24,357 nucleotides of DNA from CAZMXS01 sp964570325 (GTDB taxonomy: Bacteria > Verrucomicrobiota > Kiritimatiellia > CAIQIC01 > CAZMXS01), in NCBI GenBank assembly GCA_964570325.1, contig CAZMXS010000071.1, positions 1 through 24,357 on the forward strand. The letters are read 5' to 3'. Position numbers and translations under genes: made by a program. Positions 15,601-22,635 of this stretch are shown one piece after another. The notes beneath the pieces are model-generated. The model saw nothing but the letters and a program-made list of their open reading frames with translations, made no database searches and had not been told where the DNA came from. How positions within the stretch are numbered: position 1 is the stretch's first letter; each line of letters begins with the position of its first letter.

Positions 15601-16575
15601 CCCGGGCGCCAGCGGTTTCTTCGAAGGATGCTCGCCGGCCATGACCCGCTCGATGTCGCCGATTAAAGCGCCCCAACTGGGATGCCGGTGATCGCGGTTC
15701 TTGGCCAGCATCAAAGCCAGCAGTTCGACGCAGGCGTCGGAGATGGCGGGGTTGAAGTCGCGCGGATCGGGCAGCGCCTCCGTCGCCTGCCGCCGCAGAA
15801 TTTCGTCCACCTCCATGCCGCCCCAGGGCAACTGACCGACGAGCATGTGGTAGAGCGTAGAGCCCAAAGAATACATGTCCGCCCGGAAATCAATCTCCAT
15901 ATCGGGGTTGGCCTGCTCCGGGCTCATGTAGTTGGGGGTGCCGGCAACAAGGTCGTTCACGCCGGTCACGCCGGCGTCCCGCAGGCTCTTGGAAAGGCCC
16001 AAGTCGGTCAGGCGCGGATCGCCGTGCGAATCAATGACGATATTGCCCGGCTTGATATCGCGGTGCAGCAGTTGATGCTCGTCCCAGGCATAGGCCAGCG
16101 CCTTGGCCAGCTTGTGCGTCATTTCCAACGCCGCGCGCTCGGTCAACGGACCTTCGCGCTGGAGTTTTTCGGCCAGCGATTCGCCGACGTAGGCCATGGC
16201 CAGATAGTAAACGCCCTCATCCTCGCCAGCCTCATGGGCGGTCACAATGTTCGGATGTTCCAGGCGGGCCTGCAACCGGACCTCCTGCAGGAAGCTCTCG
16301 ACGACCTCACGGTTGCGCGTCAGCCGCGGCGGCAGGATTTTGAGGGCGACATCGCGATCCATCGAAACCTGGCGCGCGAGGTACACCTCGCCCATCGCGC
16401 CGCGGCCGAGCAAGCGCTTGATCTTGAAATTGCCGACGGTTACGCCCGGCCCAAGCGGTTTCCGGGGAATAGTGACGGTCTGGCCGCATTGCGGACAGGG
16501 CACTTGAGTCCCAACCGCATGGGCCCCGATCTCCAACTTACTGTTGCAATGCGGACAGAAGAAAGAAATAAACAT
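12673..16575 (-). CDS. Transmembrane Ser/Thr kinase with zinc ribbon, leucine-rich repeats and C-type-lectin-like domain
   Basis: The 1300-residue protein has, in order: a zinc ribbon with CPHC and CPQC (7-10, 27-30); a Hanks-type kinase domain (about 50-312) with Gly loop GRGAMGEV (58-65), Lys79, Glu98, HRDIKPGN (171-178), DLG in place of DFG (191-193) and SPE (218-220); one membrane span (about 369-389); a Pro/Ala linker; an Ala/Arg/Glu-rich helical region (about 430-610); a mixed region to 840; twelve leucine-rich repeats (860-1112); and a C-type-lectin-like domain (about 1180-1294). All residues needed for catalysis are present. Kinase and zinc ribbon should be cytoplasmic and the rest extracytoplasmic. 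The ATG at 16575 follows GAGGGG by 7 nt; a GTG 18 bases upstream would add six residues that overlap this site. It is first in a two-gene unit. Confidence 0.92.
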   Translation of the reverse strand: MFISFFCPHCNSKLEIGAHAVGTQVPCPQCGQTVTIPRKPLGPGVTVGNFKIKRLLGRGAMGEVYLARQVSMDRDVALKILPPRLTRNREVVESFLQEVRLQARLEHPNIVTAHEAGEDEGVYYLAMAYVGESLAEKLQREGPLTERAALEMTHKLAKALAYAWDEHQLLHRDIKPGNIVIDSHGDPRLTDLGLSKSLRDAGVTGVNDLVAGTPNYMSPEQANPDMEIDFRADMYSLGSTLYHMLVGQLPWGGMEVDEILRRQATEALPDPRDFNPAISDACVELLALMLAKNRDHRHPSWGALIGDIERVMAGEHPSKKPLAPGESAILRVRALGGAHEEHKKIVLRHSQIWRLRRRATGGETGAPGIPWLGLAAGMIAVLLALGGAARWLMRRAHPPAPPPVAAAHTPAAVTAAPRPAAVADAEPRLTALEKMYAEAVRYGQTHSDDYAGTLKWFEQVQTAGAGTEYEIRAAGEIRRLTIAQRQAAAAVLDRLRAEAEELVRSGRGAEAAGRALAYAGPLAAETLADRQALAEEFTRCAEDLRRAAEARQAAAAARLAELRGAVAADLLRLDCTGAVARVAAAAADAQLEPVAAEREELRQLTEAIAGWPRIILDSFQANQGVELAVAFKTGSQTLEIMGVSADKVRAGRKVGTAGLVQRNFGVEDLSVEEQLSRLGREPAPALDIVRGLLNFQIQRPVTADRYFRRAGGPLGDELAQLVNRRLLDAQAREAALAFSGLMRLAGLPPDAAVTGAVVRIVRRTAYPPADATRIREAATKFRQTYGGSEIAQRASALLAALEGADTTPREIDPAVLAAAVRRVQEANPQAGNLSSLYDVNDEGIELDLSSNPELSDITPLRGLPLTKLNLAKTRVRELEPLRRMPLRFLNLSDCPVDDIGALEGMPLEELNLSNCRVKNMRPLKDAPLNTLMLPNNPVDIVGVLADLPLKKLDLSGCMIEDFRPLRHMPLEWLSLWKTRLADLKPLKGLPLKWLNVGGTRVADLSPLDGMPLQTLVISVTPVADLTPLKSLPLKELAADHCGNIKSIAPLAGMPLTSLYLAHTGVGDLAPIRGMPLQLLNMTGAPIMSFAPFKGMTTLAVVNWDVWDQFRMMTPIRDEIQAGNYAAAAKAAGEVAMALEMVPAFARFNAAVKKLANEWLPAWSAAAWRPSATDSLARSFGGHRYLLHPAFKDMKSAQAFCVGQGAQLAAIGSPEEMEWVKANFALPGIPVRLGGTDAGREGVWTWLSGEPWGYTNWVKGQPDDWQGAEDSLMFMLDGSWHDIGVDFACPFLMEWAEGAKP
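12684..12691 (-). promoter_or_regulatory. Ribosome binding site inside the kinase 3' end
   Basis: GGAAGGAG on the minus strand, within the last codons of the kinase gene, lies 7 nt before the GTG at 12676. It decides the start of the downstream gene and shows the GTGA overlap is used for coupled translation. Confidence 0.7.
13240..13998 (-). repeat. Twelve 21-residue leucine-rich repeats (63-bp units) in the kinase gene
   Basis: Residues 860-1112 are twelve units of pattern LxxxPLxxLxLxxxxVxxLxP, for example LRGLPLTKLNLAKTRVRELE. Eleven units are exactly 21 residues and one is 22; the last (FKGMTTLAVV) is degenerate. The MPL/LPL at positions 4-6 is nearly invariant. This short, even LRR should form a regular solenoid. 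Confidence 0.85.
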
Positions 16576-16611
16576 CCGCCATCCCCTCAACACGGATCAT
16601 GGAGACAGTAA

Positions 16612-16778
16612 TGGGTTTCCCGGCGCAATGTCAGCAGTATTCTGTTGCGGGGAACAAATGCCGGCGCGCCCGTGATGCTGATGGTCGGCAACTACTGCGG
16701 TAAATACCCTGCGGGGGGGCTTCGTCGCAGGAAAGTCGAACTTTCCTGCCCGACTCCGCCTACGCGCCTGCGCGCCGC
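16612..16778. other. Spacer with a perfect 10-bp hairpin
   Basis: GCAGGAAAGT (16727-16736) and ACTTTCCTGC (16740-16749) are perfect inverted repeats with a CGA loop. The hairpin lies about 30 nt past the stop of the hydantoinase gene on the minus strand and could end its transcript, but there is no T-run. The remaining bases must hold the kinase promoter; a CTGACA (-35-like, 16640-16635) is followed 17-19 nt later only by poor -10 matches, so no promoter is called. Confidence 0.4.
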
Positions 16779-18164
16779 TCACCACCAATGGGCCGACCGC
16801 TCGCGGGCGATATATCGGCCCGCGCCTTGTTCGCCGACGTAACGTCCATCGCGGACGGCGAAGCGCCCCCGCAATAGCACGTCCACCGGCAAGCCCTTGA
16901 GCGGCAAGCCCTCGTATGCGCTGTAGTCCACATTATGCCGGGACGTCCGCGCCGATACGACGCCTTCCGCTTGCGGGTCGAAAATAACCAGGTCGGCGTC
17001 GCCGCCCACCATAATGCTGCCTTTCTTCGGATATAGACCAAAAATTTTCGCGGGCGCGGTGCAAACCACATCTACAAAACGGTTCAGGCTCAGGCGGCCC
17101 GCCCCTACGCCATAGGTATAAAGCAGGTTGAACCGATCAGCGATAGACGGAATGCCATTGGGGATTTTAGAAAAGTTGTCGCGCCCCAGATCCTTCTGGC
17201 CCTTGAAATTAAACGGACAATGGTCCGTGGCCACGGTGCGAATAAACCCGCGCGCGAGGCCATCCCACATCTGCGGCAGGTGGTCCGCCGGCCGCAACGG
17301 GGGCGACATCACCCACTTGGCGCCTTCGAATTCCGGCTTGAAATAGAGGTCGCTGGTCAGCAGCAGGTATTGCGGACACGTTTCGGCGATAACCTTGAAG
17401 CCGCGCGCGACCGCGCCCTTGACCTGCGCCAATCCATCGGCGCTGGATAAATGGACAATGTAGATAGGCTGGTCCGCCAGCCGCGCCAGCGCGATGATTC
17501 GGTGCACCGCCTCGGCCTCGGCTTCCGCCGGATGGGCGCGCCAGTGATATTCCGGCCCCAGTTGGCCGGCGGCCACGAACCGCCGGGTCAGAACCTCAAT
17601 CATGTCGCCGTTCTCGGCATGCACCATCACCAACCCGCCGTTTTCGCCCACTGTCGCGAACGCGCCGAGCAACTGGCCGTCGTCCATCTGAAGCCGGTCC
17701 TTGTAAGCCATGAAGCATTTGAAGGAGGTCACGCCCGCCTGGACCATTTCCGGAATCTGCGCCGCGACCGCCGGATTGAATTCCGGAAGTGTCATGTGGA
17801 AGCCGTAGTCCGCCACCGCCGTTTGGGCCTTCGCCTGCCACCGCTCAAGGGCGGCCGCCAGCGGCTGCCCCCGATCCGGGCAGATGAAATCAATGATGGT
17901 GGTGGTGCCGCCGCAAAGCGCGGCCGTCGTGCCCGTTTGGAAGTCGTCGGCGCTGACTGTTCCCATCATCGGCAGCGCCAGGTGGGTATGCACATCCACA
18001 CCGCCCGGAAAGACATACCGGCCGGCGGCGGGCACAACCTCGTCGCCCGGCGCCGGCGGGATGTCCCGGGCGATGGCGGTGATGATTTCGCCTTCGACGC
18101 GGACATCCGCCACGCCGACATCCGCCGCCGTGACAACGGCGCCGCCTTTGATAATAATCGCCAT
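16779..18164 (-). CDS. Dihydropyrimidinase / D-hydantoinase
   Basis: This 461-residue cytosolic amidohydrolase opens cyclic ureides such as dihydrouracil or 5-substituted hydantoins. The binuclear metal site is complete: H59 and H61 (DVHTHL), the Lys149 that is carboxylated in the family (TSFKCF), H182 (VHAENG), H238 (IVHLSS) and D314 (ATDHCPFN). Tyr154 (AYKDRL) is at the substrate-gating position. The length is normal for the family. A longer frame begins at 18281, but its extra 39 residues are Arg-rich and unlike the family; GGGAGG lies 6 nt before the ATG at 18164. No neighbouring carbamoylase, dihydropyrimidine dehydrogenase or uracil transporter is present, so whether it serves pyrimidine breakdown or another cyclic amide is unknown. 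It appears to be a single-gene unit. Confidence 0.92.
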   Translation of the reverse strand: MAIIIKGGAVVTAADVGVADVRVEGEIITAIARDIPPAPGDEVVPAAGRYVFPGGVDVHTHLALPMMGTVSADDFQTGTTAALCGGTTTIIDFICPDRGQPLAAALERWQAKAQTAVADYGFHMTLPEFNPAVAAQIPEMVQAGVTSFKCFMAYKDRLQMDDGQLLGAFATVGENGGLVMVHAENGDMIEVLTRRFVAAGQLGPEYHWRAHPAEAEAEAVHRIIALARLADQPIYIVHLSSADGLAQVKGAVARGFKVIAETCPQYLLLTSDLYFKPEFEGAKWVMSPPLRPADHLPQMWDGLARGFIRTVATDHCPFNFKGQKDLGRDNFSKIPNGIPSIADRFNLLYTYGVGAGRLSLNRFVDVVCTAPAKIFGLYPKKGSIMVGGDADLVIFDPQAEGVVSARTSRHNVDYSAYEGLPLKGLPVDVLLRGRFAVRDGRYVGEQGAGRYIARERSAHWW

Positions 18165-18239
18165 GGTCCGCCTCCCACGTCGGCGCGCGCGGCGCCGGTC
18201 AATAACGTCCAATATCCGATATGACGGCGGAAAGTAAAG

Positions 18240-18397
18240 CCGGTTTGAATGTGCCCGGAACGCTCCACGGAGCACGGGCATCCCGCCCGTATTTCACTGC
18301 CGAACCGCCTCTATCTTGTCCATGAGCGGGACGCCCATACCTCCAATCGAAGATTCTCGGCGGCGGTTCCGCCGTTCAAGTCGGCATACCAAACCGG
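18240..18397. mobile_element. Foldback (MITE-like) element with nested inverted repeats
   Basis: CCGGTTTG (18240-18247) and CAAACCGG (18390-18397) form the outer ends; next inside come ATGtGCC/GGCAT, GAACG/CGTTC (18258-18262 and 18373-18377) and GAACCGCC/GGCGGTTC (18302-18309 and 18362-18369). Two small hairpins, GCTC/GAGC (18262-18273) and ACGGGC/GCCCGT (18274-18290), lie in the left half. A degenerate inverted copy of the second, matching 13 of 17 bases, lies near 18325-18341. The ~158-bp unit has no coding frame. An AG dinucleotide on each side could be a target duplication. It occupies the spacer between the hydantoinase and beta-helix genes. Confidence 0.5.
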
Positions 18398-18446
18398 AGC
18401 GAACTCAGACGTGAACGGACCACTTCATTTTCATGCGGCCAACCCT

Positions 18447-18458
18447 AAATGCGCATTT
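18447..18458. repeat. 12-bp perfect palindrome at the beta-helix gene stop codon
   Basis: AAATGCGCATTT is a perfect palindrome overlapping the stop codon by one base. It is too short and lacks the T-run for an intrinsic terminator; its role is unknown. Confidence 0.35.
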
Positions 18459-21400
18459 CAGAATCCCATCCGGCTGGCGCGCACGCGGAACACCGCCGCC
18501 GCCGGGTCGGTGATGAACAGGTAGTTGTGGTTGCCGGCCGTCGGCGCCGGATAGGAGGCGCCCAACTGCCAGTTGGTGCCGCGCAAGTCGGTCGCATACT
18601 CCACCCGCTGCCCGGCATTGGTGCCGCCGCTCCAATAAACGCGCGCGCCAGTGAAATCCCGCGCCGCACCGGTGAATTGCAGCCGGGACGCAAAGGTATT
18701 CGGATCGGTGTCCGCCAGCCACTCGTCGCCGTCCGACGCGCCGTCGCCGTCCGTATCGGTTGTTAGCGGATCGGTCCCCATGTCCGTGTCGCCGGCCCAG
18801 ATGCCGGTGTCGGTCTCGACCATGTTGGGCAGCTGGTCGCCATCGGCATCCACGAACTCGTCGAACCCGACATCAATGTTCCCCACGCGCGCTTCTCCAT
18901 CAATATCGTACTCGCCCACCGCCGCCCAACCCCGGTCGCGGCAAGGCGACCATGCGGTGAGATGGTAATTGCTGCCATAGACCAGCGGGTTGGCGTCGAA
19001 ATTGCCCACACCCGCATACCCGCCCTGCACGCAGCAATACTGCAGATTGTAGCCATCCGTTACATTGATTAGGGCATGCCCGAAGACAATACTGCCGCCC
19101 ATGTCCAGCGAGCATCCCGACTTGGTACACTCCACACCGCCAACCGCGTTGCTCACCACCGTGCAGGTGATCAGAATCGCCGCACCCTTCTGATTGTACA
19201 GTCCGCCGCCATACTCATCCGGATGAATGATATTTTCCGCGAGCACACAATTGCGCAGGGCCGCTGTCGCATTGCTGGCGATCAGCACCCCGCCGCCGCT
19301 GCCATTGGTTGCCGCGTTGCGCAAGATATAAGCGTTGACCACCTCCGCCGTGCCGCCCGCCACGAAGAACCCGCCGCCGTTGACGGCGGCCCGATTGCCT
19401 TCCACCCGCGCCGGTCCGCTGATCAAGCAATACCCGTTGCTCACGGCGATTCCGCCGCCATTGACGGCGCGGTTATCACTGATCCGGACCTGGCCGTTTG
19501 TAGCGTAGAGAAAGATCCACGCGCCGCGCGCCTGCATCCCACCGCCGTTCCCACTGTTGTCCAGGTCGGCGTCCGCAACATTGCCGAGCAGGGCGAGGTT
19601 GGTGCCCACCAGCCGGGCGTTCGAGAACATTATCAGCCCGCCGCCATTCCGCAACGCGCGATTGCCTTCGATGGTAACTGTATTGAAGTAATTGGTGCCA
19701 GCCAGCAACAGCATGCCGGCTCCATCCCGCGCATTGTTGGAAACCACCCGGCTGGATGCCAGACGCAAACAACCCTCCACCCAAACCCCGCCGCCACCGT
19801 TGAGCGCGGCTGTATTATTGGATATAAACAGACTTCTGAATGCGCCCTCACTAGCTAAACCATAAAACCCGCCGCCGTCCTCCTTCAATGAGCGGTTGCC
19901 GGCAAACACCAGGTTGGTGCCGGCCACCCGGCTGAATATGAAATCAGCGCCGCCCGTGTAATTGCTGGCATAGTTGCAGCGAAAATCAACCCGCGCCATC
20001 AGCACGGTGGCATTGACGACCGCCAGCCCACCGCCGCTACCGCCGGCCCAATTCGCATCGTTGGTGTCGGCTGAACCAAAGGCCACCCCACCGGATAACT
20101 GTACAACGGAATTCGTCGCATAGATTCCGCCGCCCGCCCCCCGGGCGCTGTTTTTTGTGATCAAAACCTCGCCGGTAATCGTCAACGAAGAATCATACAA
20201 AGCAATGCCGCCCCCATCCTGTGCCGCTCGGTTTCGGTCAAGCGCCAAATTGGCGATCCACTCGTATAAACGCACATCGGAACGGCCCGCCGCACAGATG
20301 CCGCCGCCCCGTTGCGCGGAGTTATCGTTGAATGGCGCATATCCCGCCAAGGCGGTATAGATGGTCACTGTGGAGCCGTACCCCACCCACATCGCCCCTC
20401 CATCCCCGTTGCCGTCTCCACCCGCATCCGCATCATTGTACTCGACGAATGGATCGTTCACGGACACCACGGCGTTGGAGATAAAAAACGCGCCGCCATG
20501 GTTGCTGGCGTCATTGTGGCGGAAGTACACTGAAGTCAGGTCAGCCGGCGCTTCCAAGACCATGCCGCCGCCATTGGTGCCGGCCACATTATCCCATATA
20601 TGACTATCGCCGACTATCGTCAGGGGATACCCCGCGCCGCCGCTCCACCACACCCCTCCGCCATGACCGCCGGCCCGGTTGGTGGATATTCTAACCGTAT
20701 CGAAATCCCCACGGCACCGCCAGGCCATGAGACCGCCGCCGCAGCCATTCCCGCCGGTCGCGTTGTCGTGTACCGCGCTATTGCGACCCGTGACGGTGGC
20801 GCCAAACAGGCACAGGCCGCCGCCACCGAAGCTATCTGAGCGGTTGAATCGAACAACGGAATCGTACAGGGCAACCCGCCCTCCGAGGTAGGCGTAAATG
20901 CCGGCGCCCGCCGATGTGGAATGGTTGTGATGGATCAAGGCGTTATTCGTCAGCACCAGTTCGGCGTTATTATCCATCATCACCCCGCCGCCAAGCTGGG
21001 CGTCGTTGCTGTGCGTGGAACCGGAGAGATACCCGATGGATGAACCGTCCACCACGCACAGCGCGTTGCTCAAATAGATGCCGCCGCCGTAGCTATAGGC
21101 CTTGTTGTGCGCCACCCGCACGGCGTTGCGAATCTCGAGGATGGAGTTCCGGGCGTCAATGCCCCCGCCGTTGGTCGCGGCGATGTTGGGCCCCAACCCC
21201 ACGGCGTTGTAGCCGATATAGGTGGATACCCCCTGGATCAGGGCTGTGGAATTATTCCGCAGCTCAATGCCGCCGCCATTTTCATACGCCGTGTTGCCAC
21301 AGACGTCGGCGCCGTTCAACACCTCCAACCGGGAGGCATCCGTCACCGCGATCCCGCCGCCCAGACCGGCGGTATTAGCCAGGATATCCGTCGTCTCATT

Positions 21401-22105
21401 CGACAGCACGCAACGCGCGCCGTCGCCGACATAAATGCCACCGCCCATGAACTGGGCCACATTCCATTTGATCTGGCCATCGTCGCCACCGTTCAAGAAC
21501 ACCACCCCTTTGCAAACCGCAATCCCGCCACCCAACCCTTCCGGCCGGTAGGCGCCCGAAGTGGCGCGCGTCGCGACGTTGCTGAAGATCAGCGCGTTGG
21601 TCGCGACCAGCGTGGAGTTGGTCAGGTAAATTCCGCCGCCGTACCCGCTGGCATAATTGTTGAATATCCGGCACCTTTCCACGCTCACCGTGCTGCCGTT
21701 GCGTGCGTGCAGCCCACCACCATGCAGCGCGTACCCTTCGAAGGACATGCCCCCGGAAAGATCCAGGTCCACCAGCCGCAAATTGGAGTTCGCCACGTCC
21801 ACCACCGAGCCGTAGATCGGCGGCACGGGCCGCAAGCTGGTGGTCGTGCCCGCGATCTTGGAGACACAGGCATGATCATAAGCGCCGTCAATGGTGATAG
21901 ATCGCCCGTAAATATTGAACACCTCCGTGTATGTGCCGGTGGAAACCCGGATCACCGCGCCCGCGCCGGCGGCGGCAATGGCGTTGGTAATGAATACATA
22001 ATCGGGCGTGGCGTCCCCCTCAATCTTGACGGTCGCCGGGGCGGAGACCGCCCAGGCTAGACACAAACCCAGAACCAATCCGACCGGTCGCTTCGCACTG
22101 TTCAT
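18458..22105 (-). CDS. Large secreted beta-helix surface protein with Pmp-like GGG repeats
   Basis: The 1215-residue protein has a signal peptide (first ~24 residues, ending AVSAPA). A very long right-handed beta-helix follows, with dozens of Gly-Gly-Gly-[IL] turns each preceded by an Asn-rich rung (NTAYENGGGIELRNNS, NSARGAGGGIYATNS). The pattern is that of polymorphic outer-membrane-protein repeats known from Chlamydia, but the autotransporter barrel is absent. The tail has an Asp-rich thrombospondin type-3-like calcium segment (about 1085-1137; DTDGDGASDGDEW) and a final ~75-residue domain (about 1140-1215; VYWSGGTNAGQRVEYATDL) of a kind I associate with Kiritimatiellota/Verrucomicrobia secreted proteins. 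It is probably an adhesin or surface-layer protein; a carbohydrate-active lyase cannot be excluded. The start at 22105 follows AGGAGGAG by 3 nt; an ATG at 22219 would translate a hairpin-rich leader and was rejected. Confidence 0.85.
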   Translation of the reverse strand: MNSAKRPVGLVLGLCLAWAVSAPATVKIEGDATPDYVFITNAIAAAGAGAVIRVSTGTYTEVFNIYGRSITIDGAYDHACVSKIAGTTTSLRPVPPIYGSVVDVANSNLRLVDLDLSGGMSFEGYALHGGGLHARNGSTVSVERCRIFNNYASGYGGGIYLTNSTLVATNALIFSNVATRATSGAYRPEGLGGGIAVCKGVVFLNGGDDGQIKWNVAQFMGGGIYVGDGARCVLSNETTDILANTAGLGGGIAVTDASRLEVLNGADVCGNTAYENGGGIELRNNSTALIQGVSTYIGYNAVGLGPNIAATNGGGIDARNSILEIRNAVRVAHNKAYSYGGGIYLSNALCVVDGSSIGYLSGSTHSNDAQLGGGVMMDNNAELVLTNNALIHHNHSTSAGAGIYAYLGGRVALYDSVVRFNRSDSFGGGGLCLFGATVTGRNSAVHDNATGGNGCGGGLMAWRCRGDFDTVRISTNRAGGHGGGVWWSGGAGYPLTIVGDSHIWDNVAGTNGGGMVLEAPADLTSVYFRHNDASNHGGAFFISNAVVSVNDPFVEYNDADAGGDGNGDGGAMWVGYGSTVTIYTALAGYAPFNDNSAQRGGGICAAGRSDVRLYEWIANLALDRNRAAQDGGGIALYDSSLTITGEVLITKNSARGAGGGIYATNSVVQLSGGVAFGSADTNDANWAGGSGGGLAVVNATVLMARVDFRCNYASNYTGGADFIFSRVAGTNLVFAGNRSLKEDGGGFYGLASEGAFRSLFISNNTAALNGGGGVWVEGCLRLASSRVVSNNARDGAGMLLLAGTNYFNTVTIEGNRALRNGGGLIMFSNARLVGTNLALLGNVADADLDNSGNGGGMQARGAWIFLYATNGQVRISDNRAVNGGGIAVSNGYCLISGPARVEGNRAAVNGGGFFVAGGTAEVVNAYILRNAATNGSGGGVLIASNATAALRNCVLAENIIHPDEYGGGLYNQKGAAILITCTVVSNAVGGVECTKSGCSLDMGGSIVFGHALINVTDGYNLQYCCVQGGYAGVGNFDANPLVYGSNYHLTAWSPCRDRGWAAVGEYDIDGEARVGNIDVGFDEFVDADGDQLPNMVETDTGIWAGDTDMGTDPLTTDTDGDGASDGDEWLADTDPNTFASRLQFTGAARDFTGARVYWSGGTNAGQRVEYATDLRGTNWQLGASYPAPTAGNHNYLFITDPAAAVFRVRASRMGF

Positions 22106-22108
22106 GGA

Positions 22109-22116
22109 CTCCTCCT
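22109..22116 (-). promoter_or_regulatory. Ribosome binding site deciding the beta-helix gene start
   Basis: AGGAGGAG on the minus strand, three bases before the ATG at 22105. The match is strong though the spacing is short, and the signal peptide begins exactly there. Confidence 0.7.
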
Positions 22117-22132
22117 GGTCAGGAACTTCGTA

Positions 22133-22184
22133 GGGGTCGAGCTCGCTCGATCCCGATCCAAGGGACGCAGGCAAGCTGCGCCCC
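22133..22184. repeat. REP-like double hairpin in the beta-helix gene leader
   Basis: Two neighbouring hairpins are present. The first has a 9-bp stem, 22133-22141 with 22146-22154 (one G-T pair, loop CTCG). The second pairs GGG-x-CGCAG (22162-22170) with CTGCG-x-CCC (22176-22184), with one mismatch and a 5-nt loop. They lie 28-79 nt upstream of the start codon on the minus strand, so the mRNA leader would carry both. The palindromes resemble REP-type intergenic repeats; copies elsewhere cannot be checked here. Confidence 0.5.
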
Positions 22185-22215
22185 TGCATGTCCTCCGGGC
22201 CTATCCCGGCTTTCT

Positions 22216-22347
22216 TCATTCAATCACCTGTCCGGCCCAAAGCTGTTGCAGGAAAGATCTCCACGGCATGAACTGCACGCCGCCCGCGATGCGCTCCTCC
22301 CGCCCGCCGCACACCAGGATCGCCCGCCGGGGCTTGTGCTCAGCCAT
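22216..22347 (-). pseudogene. Probable gene remnant: 43-codon C-terminal tail
   Basis: The frame reads MAEHKPRRAILVCGGREE, then IAGGVQFMPWRSFLQQLW, and ends AGQVIE. There is no Shine-Dalgarno before its ATG and the upstream frame does not look coding. The tail (KPRRAILV, then PWRSFLQQLWAG) reminds me of the C-terminal end of AAA ATPases with a DUF4143/PD-(D/E)XK-like region; this is recollection, not a search result. A neighbouring frame just upstream (about 22350-22440) also has coding-like composition (DATAASAIGVSVGVAG) but no start, which would fit a decayed, frameshifted gene. A genuine short protein is the alternative. Confidence 0.35.
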
Positions 22348-22635
22348 AAAGGCGTGCCGTGCGCGGCAATCGCGCCCGCGACCCCCACAGAAACGCCGAT
22401 TGCACTTGCAGCAGTCGCATCACCAACCGCCTTTGAATCAATTTCACAGGATGATACTCTTGAATAGTTTAACTATTAAGGATGTTATTCCATCTGATTA
22501 AGATGTCCAATTCAAAGCCACGCAAAGCAAAGTGAGCGCGTTTGCCCAGGCCCCGGGCGAAACTTCCGGCCATTAACGGCTGGCCACGGCGCATCGTTGC
22601 TGGTCCGGGGCCAGCCGTGAACGCAAAGCAACTTG
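22348..22635. other. Spacer with AT-rich promoter-like island and inverted repeats
   Basis: No gene is called. The AT-rich island 22440-22515 is the only plausible promoter region for the beta-helix gene. It contains the 15-nt palindrome AATAGTT-T-AACTATT (22463-22477) and a weak minus-strand promoter (TTGGAC, 17 nt, TAACAT). The rest carries a perfect 10-bp inverted repeat ACGGCTGGCC/GGCCAGCCGT (22576-22585 and 22609-22618), a second pair GGCCCCGG/CCGGGGCC (22549-22556 and 22605-22612) and an 11-bp direct repeat ACGCAAAGCAA (22520-22530 and 22621-22631). The 10-bp stem follows the S74 gene's stop and may end its transcript. Confidence 0.4.

Noticed and set aside
15682..16611. 309-codon + frame opposite the kinase domain
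   Set aside because: Antisense to the conserved kinase motifs.
21107..22060. 317-codon + frame opposite the beta-helix gene
   Set aside because: Produced by the repetitive Gly and Asn codons of the minus-strand gene read backwards.
22106..22219. 38-residue N-terminal extension of the beta-helix protein
   Set aside because: It would translate the double hairpin and precede the signal peptide; a strong ribosome binding site is at 22109-22116.
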